A DNA stretch of 64,000 nt from Thalassospira povalilytica (GCF_002844235.1 NZ_PGTS01000008.1:62001-126000), one strand, 5' to 3'; numbered from the stretch's first letter, positions 17,467 through 28,332 are shown. Made by a program: numbers and translations. Notes: generated by a model from the letters alone, not told the origin.

Positions 17467-18548
17467 TCTTTATCCATCATCGCTTCAAACGAAGTAATCT
17501 GCGTTTCGGTCAGGTCCAGCATGTTCTGTCCTGCCAGATGTGCTTTATGCCATTCGACAATCCAGTTTACACATTCGGGCAGTGTAAGGCGTGGTTGCCA
17601 CGCCAAAGTCGTCGTTGCAAGGCTTGAGTCCAGTGCAAGGGTAAGGGCTTCCTTGCTGGCGGCCGACACATCCTGTTGTGTGGTTCCGGCATCGCACCCC
17701 CAAGCATCCAGGACCAGATCGGTCACATGCGCAACGGTATGGGACTCTTTCGGGCCAAAGTTCAGTGCGGATACCGATGCCTTTTTCTCGACCACAGCCT
17801 GAAGATACATCAAATATCCTGCCACCGGTTCAATCACATGCTGCCAGGGGCGGGTGGTGCCGGGATTGCGAAGTTCGACCGCCTTGTTGTTCGCGGCCGC
17901 GCGAATGATATCGGTCATCAGACGATCTTCGGACCAGTCGCCGCCGCCAACGACGTTGCCTGCACGGGCCGTGACAAGCGCGATACCCTTGGCGCGGAAA
18001 TAGCTTTGTTCAAAGCTGCGCGCGACAATTTCCTGACAGCCCTTGGACGCGCTATAGGGGTCACGCCCGCCCAGTGCATCGCTCTCGCGGAAGATAATCT
18101 CGCCATGGGCCTGATCATAGCTGTCATTGTCATAGGCCTTGTCGCTGGTGACGACCAGAATGCCCTTGACGCTTTCACAGTCGCGCAGCGCATCAAGAAG
18201 ATGTGCGGTGCCCATGATATTGGTTGCCATGGTCTCGACCGGTTCGCGGTAACCGCGACGCACCAAGGGCTGTGCCGCCATATGTAAAACCAGATCGGGC
18301 CGGACCTTATGGACCATCTTTTGCACGTCTGCACGATCGCGAAGATCGGCAATCATTTCCGAGGCATAGTCAAGATCAAGCAGGTCATGCAGATTGGGAT
18401 CGGTTTCCGGAGCAAGGGCAAAGCCGTGAACCTCAGCCCCCATCTTGATCAACCATGCTGCTGCCCAACTGCCTTTAAAGCCGGTGTGACCGGTCAAAAG
18501 GACCCGTTTGCCAGACCAGAAAGAACGAAGGTTTTCACTTGGACGCAT
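17463..18548 (-). CDS. rfbG: CDP-glucose 4,6-dehydratase
   Basis: 361 residues. Converts CDP-glucose to CDP-4-keto-6-deoxyglucose. The N-terminal FWSGKRVLLTGHTGFKGSWAAAWL is diagnostic for RfbG, with TGxxGxxG; the catalytic YxxxK is in DPYSASKGCQE, and VTSDKAYDN contains the active-site threonine region. The ATG at 18548 begins 5 bases after the rfbF stop. It overlaps the methyltransferase gene at its 3' end by 4 bases. Confidence 0.95.
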   Translation of the reverse strand: MRPSENLRSFWSGKRVLLTGHTGFKGSWAAAWLIKMGAEVHGFALAPETDPNLHDLLDLDYASEMIADLRDRADVQKMVHKVRPDLVLHMAAQPLVRRGYREPVETMATNIMGTAHLLDALRDCESVKGILVVTSDKAYDNDSYDQAHGEIIFRESDALGGRDPYSASKGCQEIVARSFEQSYFRAKGIALVTARAGNVVGGGDWSEDRLMTDIIRAAANNKAVELRNPGTTRPWQHVIEPVAGYLMYLQAVVEKKASVSALNFGPKESHTVAHVTDLVLDAWGCDAGTTQQDVSAASKEALTLALDSSLATTTLAWQPRLTLPECVNWIVEWHKAHLAGQNMLDLTETQITSFEAMMDKE

Positions 18549-18553
18549 CGTTT

Positions 18554-19324
18554 TTACCAGACCTTCCAGGGGGCGTTTCCACCTTCCCACAGGCCTTCAA
18601 GCATCTGCTTTTCGCGCAGTGTGTCCATCGGTTGCCAGAAGCCGTCATGGCGCCATGCCGAAAGCTCGTTGCTTTCTGACAGGTTGCGCAGCGGTTCTGC
18701 TTCCCAGACGGTTTGATCACCCTTGATTTCGGCAAGGACGGATTTTTCGCACACAAAGAATCCGGCATTGATGCGCGCGCCGTCACCAAGCGGCTTTTCC
18801 TGAAACGCCGTTACCTGGTTGCCATCAAGAACAGTTGCACCAAAACGGCCAGGAGGCGAGACAACCGTCATGGTTGCCTTGCGGCCCTGTTTTCTGTGGA
18901 ATTCGATGCTTGCCGTAATATCGACATCGCCAAGACCGTCGCCATAGGTCAGGCAGAACGGTTTGTCATCATCAAGATAATCACCAACCCGCTTGATACG
19001 GCCGCCGGTCATGCTGTTGGTGCCGGTATCGACAAGGGTGATCTTCCAGGGCTCGGCATTGGCGTTGTGATACTCAAGCTGATTGGATGCCATATCGATG
19101 GTGACATCAGCGTGATGCAGGAAGTAATTGGCAAAATATTCTTTGATCACATAGCCCTTGTAGCCAAGGCAGATGACAAATTCATTCACGCCGTGTGCTG
19201 AGTAGATTTTCATCAGGTGCCACAGGATCGGTTTGCCGCCGATTTCGACCATCGGTTTTGGTTTGACCGAGGTTTCTTCACTCAGTCGGCTGCCATACCC
19301 GCCAGCAAGAATTACTGCCTTCAT
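18554..19324 (-). CDS. rfbF: Glucose-1-phosphate cytidylyltransferase
   Basis: 256 residues, the usual length. Makes CDP-glucose from CTP and glucose-1-phosphate. The N-terminus MKAVILAGGYGSRLSEETSVKPKPMVEIG is the canonical nucleotidyltransferase loop, followed by LWHLMKIYSAHG and LTYGDGLGDVDI with the metal-binding aspartates. It is the first committed enzyme of the cassette and lies directly upstream of rfbG. About 55 bases separate it from the preceding glycosyltransferase gene. Confidence 0.95.
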   Translation of the reverse strand: MKAVILAGGYGSRLSEETSVKPKPMVEIGGKPILWHLMKIYSAHGVNEFVICLGYKGYVIKEYFANYFLHHADVTIDMASNQLEYHNANAEPWKITLVDTGTNSMTGGRIKRVGDYLDDDKPFCLTYGDGLGDVDITASIEFHRKQGRKATMTVVSPPGRFGATVLDGNQVTAFQEKPLGDGARINAGFFVCEKSVLAEIKGDQTVWEAEPLRNLSESNELSAWRHDGFWQPMDTLREKQMLEGLWEGGNAPWKVW

Positions 19325-19379
19325 CAGAATAGGTACCCATTCATCCAGTTTGATGCGTCAGTTCGTCAGAACTCAAGTG

Positions 19380-20261
19380 TCAGCGCGGAAGTTTCGAGGC
19401 CCTGACACCGAATACGGCGGCCAAGGACCCCGCCGAACGGGCAAGATCACGCCAGCCTTTTGCCCGTTTCATCGCGATGCCATGCACCAGTGCCTTGCCG
19501 GCATACCGCAATGCGTATTTTATGCCAAGGCAGCTTCCGGCCAGACGGCCTTTGTATTTGGTTTCAAAGTATATTCTGGACCATGCAATGTTCCAGAACT
19601 TTTCCCAGTAATATGCCCGATTTGGACGGACAGAGCCGCCATTCAGATGCGTGACCACGGATGCAGCAACAAGAATAAGTCCATATCCGGCCTGTCGGAA
19701 GCGCATGCACATGTCGTCGTCTTCGAAATAAAGGTAAATTTCGGGATCATAAAACCCGACTTCCTTCATCGCGTTCATTCGCACAAGGTTCACTGCGCCA
19801 GACAAGAATTCAACGCATATCGGACCCTCAGGCGTAATTTCGTATGCCTGTTTTCCGAAAATGCCGCGCTTCCATAATTCGACGTCGTGGCTGGGTTCTA
19901 TATTTCCGTTGCCATCCTTATGGAGCGGTCCAAACATTGCCGCTTCTGGATATTGATCGGCCGCTTGAACAAGGGCATCAATAGCATCCTGCGTCATCAA
20001 AGCGTCAGGATTTGCAAGCAGGGCAAATTCGGTTGAGACTTCTGAAAGCCCCTGACTGGCAGCAGCGCCATAGCCCAAGCCAACTGGGTTTCGAATGATT
20101 TTCGCATCGGGACGCAAGGACGTAACGATATCAAGGGTATCGTCCTTTGATGCGTTATCAACAACGATCAAGGGAAGATCAGCAGGCAGCGATTTCAAAA
20201 GGCCACCAATAACCAGCCCACCATTGTGGGTAATCGTGATTACAGTTGTTCTTGCTGCCAT
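19380..20261 (-). CDS. Family 2 glycosyltransferase
   Basis: 293 residues. GT-A fold: VVDNASKDDTLDIV (nucleotide-binding), FALLANPDALM (DxD-like NPD motif), and the acceptor/catalytic region YFEDDDMCMRFRQAGYGLIL. Rhamnosyl- and deoxyhexosyltransferases often show this pattern, which fits use of the deoxysugar made by the downstream genes. Two hydrophobic stretches near the C-terminus may anchor it to the inner membrane. The ATG at 20261 has an AGGA site 7 bases upstream; an upstream in-frame ATG at 20330 is less likely. Confidence 0.9.
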   Translation of the reverse strand: MAARTTVITITHNGGLVIGGLLKSLPADLPLIVVDNASKDDTLDIVTSLRPDAKIIRNPVGLGYGAAASQGLSEVSTEFALLANPDALMTQDAIDALVQAADQYPEAAMFGPLHKDGNGNIEPSHDVELWKRGIFGKQAYEITPEGPICVEFLSGAVNLVRMNAMKEVGFYDPEIYLYFEDDDMCMRFRQAGYGLILVAASVVTHLNGGSVRPNRAYYWEKFWNIAWSRIYFETKYKGRLAGSCLGIKYALRYAGKALVHGIAMKRAKGWRDLARSAGSLAAVFGVRASKLPR

Positions 20262-20377
20262 TAAAATATCCTGCAGAATTGATGCTGTCCCGTTGCCGGT
20301 GAACATATTCAATCCCGTCACAATGTCCAACGACAGTTTCGCCTTTTGTCAAAAAAGGCGAAACCCGTCCAACAAAG

Positions 20378-21685
20378 TTATTCACTCAGGCGTTCTGAAT
20401 AGAAAACTCCGACTGTTTCCGGCGTTATTTCGGTCCCGCCGACCCAGCGGGTGGTGGTGAAATTGTCGAGGAAGTTTTGGTTGCCTGCCAATGTGTCTGA
20501 TCCGGTCGCGGTTATGGTCAGGATGCGGGTTGGCCAGTGCTGGTCCGGATTGTCTGACAGGGTAAATAGCGGCGATTTGCAGTGCATCATGGTCTGGATT
20601 TCAGACCAGAACATCAGATCGGCAAGATAGGGAAGCGGATCGTAGCTTCGCATGAGATGGGCATAGATTTTGCCAACCGGAAGCGGGCCGTGATCGCGTG
20701 CTATCTGAAGGACAAGTTTCTGCGTCAGGCCAAGCCCCGACTGCGGGTCCGGCAATTCGGCGATGTGGCGTTCAAGAGCCGGGATCAGATGGGGCAGGGC
20801 GCTGGTTCCGGTTTGGATGAATTTTTCCAGTGCGTCGGGCATTGCGGAGCGAATGGCCTTCCACGCCGTGCGACCGGTTTCAAGCATGGCGTCAGTCACC
20901 GGTACCCGATGATTTTCCCAGCACCAGATCAGCAGTTCCGGGGATAATTGCCCAAGACCGATAAAACGCTCCACACCGGGGATTGCGCCGACCGATATCA
21001 ATTCGATCCTTGTCGCGGGCCGTGCGGTGGCGATGAAGTCCATCAGGAAGGCCAGAATAAGCTGGTCGTAGCCGTCATGTTCGAACCACAAAACCACATG
21101 ATCATATTGATCCAGGCGGTTCAGCGCAGCATATTCGCGTTTGCTTCTGGCCAATGCATCCTTTGGGGTGATGTGATAACCGCTTGCGATGAAATCGGCG
21201 CGAACTGAAATGAATTCATCAAGTGGCAGATCCGGCACCGGCCCCTGACAGAACGGATCGGCAAATTCCAGAAAATCACCGACAAAGCCGGCAATGCCAA
21301 GTCCGTTCCGAATGTCTGATCCGCAACGCAGATGCAGGGTGCGTTTGGTATCAAGCACGGGTTGATTTCCGCTGGAAATCTGACGGTTCTGTTCGGTGAT
21401 GCGGTCGATATGGTTTTTCAGTTTGGGCCAACTGGCAAAGCCGTTTTCCCGTGCAATCACCAACTGGGCGTTAGCAAGCCGGATATCGGCAAATCCCGCA
21501 GCCCCGATCGGATGATTTGCATCGACAAAGCGTTGTTGCGCGGTTCGGTTCCCGGCACGCAGGGCGCGCAAAAGATCCTTGGCGCGCTTTCGTTGCTGTT
21601 CAAGGTTCAGGCGCCCGTCAAAGAAGATACGGTTTGGGCGCGAAGATTTGGCTTTATCGGATTTCGTTGTGCGTGATGCAGACAT
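20378..21685 (-). CDS. DUF1835 domain protein
   Basis: 435 residues. A basic N-terminus (about 1-110) contains RAKDLLRALRAG and LANAQLVIARENGFASWPKLKNHI, a module also seen in front of ankyrin-type proteins. The middle (LHLRCGSDIRNGLGIAGFVGDFLEFADPFCQGPVP) is the DUF1835 signature, followed by VVLWFEHDGYDQLIL, with a helical C-terminal region. No enzymatic role is known. It lies between the sugar cassette and ppx on the same strand, but with sizeable gaps, so it is probably an independent gene. Confidence 0.8.
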   Translation of the reverse strand: MSASRTTKSDKAKSSRPNRIFFDGRLNLEQQRKRAKDLLRALRAGNRTAQQRFVDANHPIGAAGFADIRLANAQLVIARENGFASWPKLKNHIDRITEQNRQISSGNQPVLDTKRTLHLRCGSDIRNGLGIAGFVGDFLEFADPFCQGPVPDLPLDEFISVRADFIASGYHITPKDALARSKREYAALNRLDQYDHVVLWFEHDGYDQLILAFLMDFIATARPATRIELISVGAIPGVERFIGLGQLSPELLIWCWENHRVPVTDAMLETGRTAWKAIRSAMPDALEKFIQTGTSALPHLIPALERHIAELPDPQSGLGLTQKLVLQIARDHGPLPVGKIYAHLMRSYDPLPYLADLMFWSEIQTMMHCKSPLFTLSDNPDQHWPTRILTITATGSDTLAGNQNFLDNFTTTRWVGGTEITPETVGVFYSERLSE

Positions 21686-21841
21686 ACGATTCCCCTGATC
21701 ATAACGCCTGTGTCCGCCAGACAGGCAAGGAAACCGTGTGTTTCATATGTGTTAAACCGGGCGCAGCCCTTTCCGCGGACGGGGTGCTTGGAAGCATCCC
21801 CAACATAGCGGCTTTCGGTGCGAAAGCAAACCGTTCCTGAT

Positions 21842-23320
21842 TTACACCAGACGGACTTCACTTTCGCGGTTCATGAGCTTGGCCAGTTTGGAAAGCCTTT
21901 GTTCGACTACTTCGCCGTAAAGTGCGGCGACCTGCTTGTCGAATTCGAGGATCAATTTATCGGCTTCGAGGACGAGACGGGTTTTGGGCAATATCCCCTC
22001 AACCCCGCCTGAAAGCGTATGGCCAAGACGGATGGCATGGCCAAACAGTCGGCCAGTCAGACGGTCATCCTCGTCAAGGATGCGTTCGCTTGACTCATCA
22101 CCCTTGAAGTTGCCGGTATAGCGCGACCCGATGGTATAGGCGAGAAACACCCGGTCATGGTGATTGAGATCAAGATAGGGGTGGCGCAAAATCCGGTTAT
22201 AGCTTTGGATTGCCCGGTAGTCGGGGTGCTCGTTCCATCCGATATCGCCGATGATGCAGGCCGCCAGACGCAGCCGTTCGATATTGACCGGAAGTGCGGT
22301 AAAGATCGGCGCGCACCAGTGGGCAAGTTCTTCGCCATGCTGATGGAAGCGTTCGCCGTCTTCGGCGAAGCTCAGACAGGCATCAAGTACCGGATCGCGC
22401 TGACGCAAGTCTTCGGGCAGGACTTCATACATCCAGCCTTCGCGCAATCCGTGCCCGGAAAAGACCACTTCGCTTGGGCGCATGCGGGCCATCAACATAT
22501 TCATGACAAGGGCGGCATGGGGCAGGCTGTCGATACGGCGTTTCGAAACACCGCCAACCTTTTCAAGCGAGATGCGACTTTGCTGGGAAATGATATGGGT
22601 CAGTTCATCCATTTCCGAACGCGGCATTGCCAGGTTATGGACAACCGAAATCGGGTAGTTTTCCTGGGCGATGAACAGTTTTGCGATCGAGCGCCATGAT
22701 CCGCCAACCGCAAAAAGTTGCTGCCCGGCGGCCTCTGCCAGCCAGTCGACACTGTCGAGATGGCGGGTGATTTCACTGGTCAGGCGGGCGCGATCGGACC
22801 CGAATACCGCATGAAGGCGCATTGCCCCCAAGGGCAGGCTGACACGTTTTTTGATTTCGCCCTGATCAAGAAGAACCAGTTCGAGCGACCCGCCACCAAT
22901 ATCGCCCATGATGCCAGTCGCAACCGGATCGCCGGAAATAATGCCAAGTGCCGAAAGTCTTGCTTCTTCAAGGCCGTCAATCACCTTGACGGTCAATCCG
23001 GTTTCCTTGGCGATGCGATCGCAAAACAGCTGGCCGTCACTGGCCGCACGGACCGCCGCGGTTGCAAGCACATCGACATGGGTAACTTTCATCGCCCGCA
23101 GAAGCGTTGCAAACCGGTGCATGGCGACCACGGCAAGCTCGACCCCTTCGGGATTGAGCTTGCCGGTATCTTCCGGATCACGCCCCAGTCCGCACATGAC
23201 TTTCTCGTTGAAAATCGGGATCGGGGCACGCGTCATGCCGTCGAAAATCACAAGGCGCACAGAGTTGGAGCCAACATCAATGATCGCGATGCGGTTGGAA
23301 GCCCGTTGGTCAGTTAGCAT
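21842..23320 (-). CDS. ppx: Exopolyphosphatase / Ppx-GppA family phosphatase
   Basis: 492 residues. Hydrolyses terminal phosphates of polyphosphate, and in some bacteria pppGpp. The actin-like ATPase phosphate motifs are clear: IAIIDVGSNSVRLVIFD (phosphate 1) and GIMGDIGGGSLELVLLD (phosphate 2), with the intervening ATAAVRAASDGQLF. The C-terminal HD-like domain contains the conserved HPYLDLNHHDRVFLA. It is downstream of ppk on the same strand with a 45-base gap, so synthesis and breakdown of polyphosphate are encoded together. Confidence 0.93.
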   Translation of the reverse strand: MLTDQRASNRIAIIDVGSNSVRLVIFDGMTRAPIPIFNEKVMCGLGRDPEDTGKLNPEGVELAVVAMHRFATLLRAMKVTHVDVLATAAVRAASDGQLFCDRIAKETGLTVKVIDGLEEARLSALGIISGDPVATGIMGDIGGGSLELVLLDQGEIKKRVSLPLGAMRLHAVFGSDRARLTSEITRHLDSVDWLAEAAGQQLFAVGGSWRSIAKLFIAQENYPISVVHNLAMPRSEMDELTHIISQQSRISLEKVGGVSKRRIDSLPHAALVMNMLMARMRPSEVVFSGHGLREGWMYEVLPEDLRQRDPVLDACLSFAEDGERFHQHGEELAHWCAPIFTALPVNIERLRLAACIIGDIGWNEHPDYRAIQSYNRILRHPYLDLNHHDRVFLAYTIGSRYTGNFKGDESSERILDEDDRLTGRLFGHAIRLGHTLSGGVEGILPKTRLVLEADKLILEFDKQVAALYGEVVEQRLSKLAKLMNRESEVRLV

Positions 23321-23365
23321 ACTGTTGGTGGCACCTGTTGGTCGTGTGTCTGCATTTTGACGGCA

Positions 23366-25513
23366 TCAGTCATCAAGTTGCAGAACGGGGACATTCGGGT
23401 CCTCTTCATTCAGGGCGCTGCCGCGACCTGACAGGGACGGGTTGGTCATGAAATACTGATGGGATGAAAATGCCTTTTGATCAGCTTCACAACGTTCGTA
23501 AGAGCCATCTGGCTGAAGATACCAGGCCTGTGCAGTGTCCTTGAGATTGGCAATCATGATCTGTTCAACAATCTGGCGCTGACAGGTCGGGTTTTCAACC
23601 GGAACAAGGGTTTCAACACGGCGGTTCAAATTGCGTGGCATCCAGTCGGCAGAGGAGATGAATGCCTTGGCCTTGCGCGACGGAAGCTTGGCCCCGTTGG
23701 CAAAGACCACAATGCGCGAATGTTCAAGGAACCGGCCGACAATCGATTTGACGCGAATGTTTTCCGAAAGCCCCGGCACACCCGGGCGCAAACAGCAAAT
23801 CCCGCGCACCACCAGTTCGACATGAACACCGGCCTGGCTTGCACGATAAAGTGCATCGATTACCACCGGATCGACAAGACTGTTCATCTTGGCCCAGATG
23901 CCGGACGGCTTGCCGGCCTTGCAGTTTTCGATTTCCTGATCGATGTGGGTCAGAAGGGTCGGGCGCAAGGTATGCGGAGCAATCGCGATCTTTTCCAAAG
24001 AACGCGGCGTGGCATAGCCGGTCATGAAATTAAAGATGCTTGCCGCATCACGCCCCAGGGCCGGATCGCACGAGAAGAAGGAAATATCGGTATAGAATTT
24101 GGCCGTGATCGGATGATAGTTGCCGGTCCCGAAATGGACATAGGTTTTAAGGCCGTGGGTTTCACGGCGGACAACCAGTGACACCTTGGCGTGGGTTTTC
24201 CAGTCAAGGAAGCCATAGACCACCTGACAACCCGCACGTTCAAGGTCGGCCGCCCAGCGCAGGTTGGCTTCCTCGTCAAAGCGGGCTTTGAGCTCGACCA
24301 TGGCGGTAACGGATTTTCCGGCCTCGGCCGCGGCGATCAGGGCCTTGACGATCGGGCTGTTTTCCGACGTACGGTAAAGCGTCTGTTTGATGGTGACGAC
24401 ATCGGGATCGCGCGCTGCCTGAAGCAGGAACTGCACCACCACGTCGAAATCTTCGAACGGGTGGTGAACCACAAGGTCCTTTTTGCTGATCGCGGCAAAG
24501 CAATCGCCACCAAAATCGCGCACCCGTTCCGGATAGCGCGCGGCATAGGGCGCAAACAGCAAATCATGATGCAGATCGGAATCGATCAACTGTTTGACAT
24601 CGACAACACCCAAAAGACCATCAACCTTGACGACTTCTTCGAGCGCGACATCAAGTTCGTCGATCACAAAGTCCAGAAGGTCTTCGGGCATGCCGGCATT
24701 GACCTTAAGGCGGATGATGCTGCCGCGACGGCGGCGTTTAAGGGCGGTTTTGAAAACGCGCACCAGGTCTTCTGCTTCTTCTTCGATCTCGACATCCGAG
24801 TCACGGATGACGCGGAAGAAACCATGTTCGATCATATCGAAGCCCGGGAACAGCTTGCCGAGATACAGCAAGATCGCCTGTTCGACCGGAAGATAGCGTT
24901 CGGTCCGGCCGGGCAGGCGCAGGAACCGGCCGATCTTTTGCGGGACCGGGATCAGACCACGCATATTGTGACCATCCGCCGGGTCAAACAGCTGCATCAC
25001 AATGGCAAAGCCAAGGTTGGGAATGAACGGGAACGGGTGTGACGGGTCAATCGCAAGCGGGGTCAGGGTCGGGAAGATTTCCCGCATGAAATAGCCATCC
25101 AGCCATTTGCGATCGGTCTGGGTCAGATCGGACTGATCAATGACCGAGATGCCCTGTTGTTCCATTTCACGGCTGAGCTGACGCCAGATGCGCTGCTGAT
25201 CCTGCATCAACTGGTTGGCATCAAAGGTAATGGCGCGCAGCTGTTCGGACGGGCTCATGCCATCCTGGCTGACTTTGGTCATGCCGGCACGAAGTTGCCC
25301 GACAAGGCCCGCGACGCGGACCATGTAGAATTCATCAAGGTTGCTGGCCGAGATCGACAGAAAGCGCAAACGTTCAAGCAGCGGGTGCCCGCTGTTCTGG
25401 GCTTCTTCAAGAACACGATTGTTGAAAGCCAGCCACGAAAGTTCGCGATTGATAAAGCGGCTTTCCGAATCAATGGTGATCGCGCTTGATTGAACTGCAG
25501 CGGCGTGAGTCAC
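23366..25513 (-). CDS. ppk: Polyphosphate kinase 1
   Basis: 715 residues, the normal PPK1 size. Reversibly makes polyphosphate from ATP at the membrane. Visible: the N-terminal [32 protein letters not shown], the catalytic-domain [15 protein letters not shown], the autophosphorylated-histidine region [30 protein letters not shown] and the C-terminal [14 protein letters not shown]. The GTG at 25513 with a GGAGG site is the start; a longer open frame upstream to 25744 would run into the sixA-like gene and lacks family homology. Confidence 0.95.
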   Translation of the reverse strand: MTHAAAVQSSAITIDSESRFINRELSWLAFNNRVLEEAQNSGHPLLERLRFLSISASNLDEFYMVRVAGLVGQLRAGMTKVSQDGMSPSEQLRAITFDANQLMQDQQRIWRQLSREMEQQGISVIDQSDLTQTDRKWLDGYFMREIFPTLTPLAIDPSHPFPFIPNLGFAIVMQLFDPADGHNMRGLIPVPQKIGRFLRLPGRTERYLPVEQAILLYLGKLFPGFDMIEHGFFRVIRDSDVEIEEEAEDLVRVFKTALKRRRRGSIIRLKVNAGMPEDLLDFVIDELDVALEEVVKVDGLLGVVDVKQLIDSDLHHDLLFAPYAARYPERVRDFGGDCFAAISKKDLVVHHPFEDFDVVVQFLLQAARDPDVVTIKQTLYRTSENSPIVKALIAAAEAGKSVTAMVELKARFDEEANLRWAADLERAGCQVVYGFLDWKTHAKVSLVVRRETHGLKTYVHFGTGNYHPITAKFYTDISFFSCDPALGRDAASIFNFMTGYATPRSLEKIAIAPHTLRPTLLTHIDQEIENCKAGKPSGIWAKMNSLVDPVVIDALYRASQAGVHVELVVRGICCLRPGVPGLSENIRVKSIVGRFLEHSRIVVFANGAKLPSRKAKAFISSADWMPRNLNRRVETLVPVENPTCQRQIVEQIMIANLKDTAQAWYLQPDGSYERCEADQKAFSSHQYFMTNPSLSGRGSALNEEDPNVPVLQLDD

Positions 25514-25712
25514 GCTATGCCTCCTGCGGATTGAGGGAATGTCTTTGAATTTATGCGACAGGTCCCGGTTGCAAATGGAGTATAGGATAACTGTTTGCGC
25601 CCGTGCAATTTTCTTAAATTTATGTGTCAGTTTTTCTGATGGCATCGCGGGCGTTGATATGGCATGGAAGAACACCGTTTGATCATCCTTCATGGCCGTA
25701 AAGACCAAAGAC

Positions 25713-26249
25713 ATGAAAACGTTGCTGTTGCTCAGACATGCCAAATCAAGCTGGGCCGATCCCGGTCGGGCCGACCATGATCGGGAATTGAACCGCCGTG
25801 GCGAGAAGGCAGCCCCCTTTATGGGGCGTTACTTGCGCGAGCAGGCTCTTATCCCTGATCTGGTGTGGTGTTCGACAGCCGCCCGTGCGGTTCAGACGCT
25901 TGGCCTTCTTGGGCGTGATTTTGCCAGCAATGCGGACGTTATCTATAGCGAAGATCTTTATATGGCGGGGGAAAGGGTGCTGCTTGAAAGTTTGCATCAC
26001 ACCCACGAGGACGCAAATTCCGTGATGTTCATCGGCCATAATCCGGGGATGGAACAATTCGCCCAGGCACTGTTTGGCGGCGGGGACGAGGTCGCGCGCG
26101 ACGCTATGGCGCGAAAATTCCCGACATGTGCGTTGGCGCATTTTGAATTTGATGTTGAAAACTGGACCGATATTGCATTTGGCACCGGCAGGCTGATCGT
26201 CTTTACCAAGGTCAAGGAATTGCAGGCTGTCAAAATCGGATCGGAATGA
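25713..26249 (+). CDS. SixA-like phosphohistidine phosphatase (histidine phosphatase superfamily)
   Basis: 178 residues. The N-terminal [31 protein letters not shown] contains the RHG-type catalytic histidine motif (RHAKSSW is typical of SixA), and [16 protein letters not shown] has the second catalytic histidine. SixA dephosphorylates phosphohistidine on signalling proteins; some relatives act on small molecules. It is divergent from ppk, with about 200 bases between the starts. The start is either 25713 or an in-frame ATG at 25692; neither has a strong ribosome site. Confidence 0.85.
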   Translation: MKTLLLLRHAKSSWADPGRADHDRELNRRGEKAAPFMGRYLREQALIPDLVWCSTAARAVQTLGLLGRDFASNADVIYSEDLYMAGERVLLESLHHTHEDANSVMFIGHNPGMEQFAQALFGGGDEVARDAMARKFPTCALAHFEFDVENWTDIAFGTGRLIVFTKVKELQAVKIGSE

Positions 26250-26475
26250 TTTGACCGTCTCTGGTGACAGTACTTGACGCGCAGCCCCCGAGAGCGTTTT
26301 ATACCGCTGAAATTTTGACGCCGCGTCTGAACGGCAACCGACACATCACAGCAAAACGTCCCGAATTGTTCGGGACGGGCATGTTGTGGTGCGTTTTTTG
26401 TTTGACAGCGCGGGTCTGGCATGCACCTTTGCGGCCAAATTTGCGGCCCAAAATATAAAGCAACCTGGAATGACA

Positions 26476-28263
26476 ATGCATCCTTATCGCTCACACAATT
26501 GTAATGCGCTGCGCGCGACTGACGCAGATGCGGAAGTTCGTCTGTCTGGCTGGATTCACCGTAAGCGTGACCACGGCAACCTTCTGTTTGTTGACCTGCG
26601 CGACCATTACGGCATCACCCAGGTCGTGATCGACATTTCCAGCCCGCTGTTTGAAACGCTTGATAAAGCGCGCGCCGAAAGCGTGATCACGGTGGATGGC
26701 AAGGTTGTCAAACGTACCGCAGAAACCATCAACCCGAATCTGCCGACCGGCGAAATCGAAGTTTACGCATCGAATGTCGAAGTTCAGTCTTCGGCCGAAG
26801 TGTTGCCGATGCCGGTCTTTGGCGATGTCGAATATGGCGAGGAAATCCGCCTGCGTCACCGTTATCTCGACCTGCGTCGTGAAAGCGTGCATTCCAACAT
26901 CGTTCTGCGTTCCAAAGTCATTTCGGCGATGCGCCAGAAAATGACCGCACAGGGCTTCCTGGAAATCCAGACCCCGATCCTGACGGCAAGTTCGCCGGAA
27001 GGCGCGCGTGACTTCCTGGTGCCGTCGCGCATGCATCCGGGCAAGTTCTATGCCCTGCCGCAGGCCCCGCAGCAGTTCAAACAGCTTCTGATGGTTTCGG
27101 GCTTTGACCGTTACTTCCAGATCGCACCGTGCTTCCGTGATGAAGACGCCCGTGCCGACCGTTCGCCGGGCGAGTTTTATCAGCTCGACTTCGAGATGGC
27201 CTTTGCCACTCAGGAAGACGTGTTTGCCGCGATTGAGCCGGTTCTGTACGAAATCTTTGTCGAGTTCGGCGGTGGCCGCGATGTGACCCCGTTCCCGTTC
27301 CCGCGTATTCCGTTTGATGAATCGATGGCAAAATACGGTTCGGACAAGCCGGACCTGCGCAACCCGCTGATCATTTCCGATGTGACCGAGCCGTTCCGTG
27401 GTTCGAGCTTTGGCATCTTTGCGTCGAACATCGAAAAAGGTTCGGTCGTTCGTGCCATTCCGGCAACCGGTGCCGCAGCACGACCACGCAGCTTCTTTGA
27501 CAAGCTCAATTCCTGGGCACGTGATGAAGGTGCGGCAGGTCTTGGCTACATCGTTTATGGCGAAGACGGCGAAGCAAAAGGCCCGATTGCCAAGAACCTT
27601 GATGCTGACCGGATCGCCCAGATCAAGGAAATCACCGGTGTTGCCAATGGCGACGCGGTCTTCTTTGTCTGTGACAAGGCACTGGCAGCCGCCAAATTCG
27701 CCGGCAAGGTCCGTGACAAGGTCTGTGACGAACTTGAACTGCGTGAAGAAGGCATGTTCAAATTCTGCTGGATCGTTGATTTCCCGATGTATGAGGAAGA
27801 CGACGACGGCAAGATCGAATTCAGCCACAACCCGTTCTCGATGCCGCAGGGTGGTCTTGAAGCACTTGAGACCATGAACCCGCTCGATATCAAGGCGTGG
27901 CAGTATGACATCGTCTGTAACGGCATCGAGCTGTCGTCGGGTGCCATTCGTAACCATCGCCCGGACATCATGTATCGTGCGTTCGAAATCGCCGGTTACG
28001 GCAAGGATGTTGTCGAAGAACAGTTCGGTGGCATGCTTAACGCATTCAAATTCGGCGCCCCGCCGCACGGTGGTTCCGCACCGGGTGTTGACCGTATCGT
28101 CATGCTGCTGGCAGACGAGCCGAACATTCGTGAAGTCATTGCCTTCCCGCTGAACCAGCAGGCGCAGGACCTTATGATGAATGCGCCGTCGAATGTCGAA
28201 GACAAGCAGCTCAAGGAATTGCATCTGCGTGTCCAGATGCCGCCGAAGGCGAAAAAAGACTGA
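26476..28263 (+). CDS. aspS: Aspartyl-tRNA synthetase
   Basis: 595 residues, bacterial class IIb form. The N-terminal anticodon-binding OB fold ([23 protein letters not shown]) precedes the class II core: motif 2 in [22 protein letters not shown], the bacterial GAD insertion, and motif 3 at [27 protein letters not shown]. The ATG at 26476 is chosen because CTGGA lies 6 bases upstream; the ATG at 26470 adds two residues. In alphaproteobacteria the enzyme often charges tRNA-Asn too, but this cannot be judged here. Confidence 0.97.
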   Translation: MHPYRSHNCNALRATDADAEVRLSGWIHRKRDHGNLLFVDLRDHYGITQVVIDISSPLFETLDKARAESVITVDGKVVKRTAETINPNLPTGEIEVYASNVEVQSSAEVLPMPVFGDVEYGEEIRLRHRYLDLRRESVHSNIVLRSKVISAMRQKMTAQGFLEIQTPILTASSPEGARDFLVPSRMHPGKFYALPQAPQQFKQLLMVSGFDRYFQIAPCFRDEDARADRSPGEFYQLDFEMAFATQEDVFAAIEPVLYEIFVEFGGGRDVTPFPFPRIPFDESMAKYGSDKPDLRNPLIISDVTEPFRGSSFGIFASNIEKGSVVRAIPATGAAARPRSFFDKLNSWARDEGAAGLGYIVYGEDGEAKGPIAKNLDADRIAQIKEITGVANGDAVFFVCDKALAAAKFAGKVRDKVCDELELREEGMFKFCWIVDFPMYEEDDDGKIEFSHNPFSMPQGGLEALETMNPLDIKAWQYDIVCNGIELSSGAIRNHRPDIMYRAFEIAGYGKDVVEEQFGGMLNAFKFGAPPHGGSAPGVDRIVMLLADEPNIREVIAFPLNQQAQDLMMNAPSNVEDKQLKELHLRVQMPPKAKKD

Positions 28264-28302
28264 TTGAAAGACCGGTCATCCGACCCGGATTTCAAACGAA
28301 AA

Positions 28303-28332
28303 GAGCGGCCCGGTTTTCCGGGCCGTTTTTCG
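28303..28332 (+). terminator. Intrinsic terminator after aspS
   Basis: Perfect stem CGGCCCGG / CCGGGCCG with a TTTT loop (28306-28325), followed by TTTTT. Confidence 0.85.

Noticed and set aside
25514-25744. N-terminal extension of ppk to an ATG at 25744
   Set aside because: It would overlap the divergent sixA-like gene, has no PPK homology, and GTG 25513 has a clear GGAGG site.
26491-28224. Long open frame of 577 codons on the minus strand opposite aspS
   Set aside because: It is the antisense shadow of a clear aspartyl-tRNA synthetase with complete class II motifs; its translation is low-complexity and has no recognisable domain.
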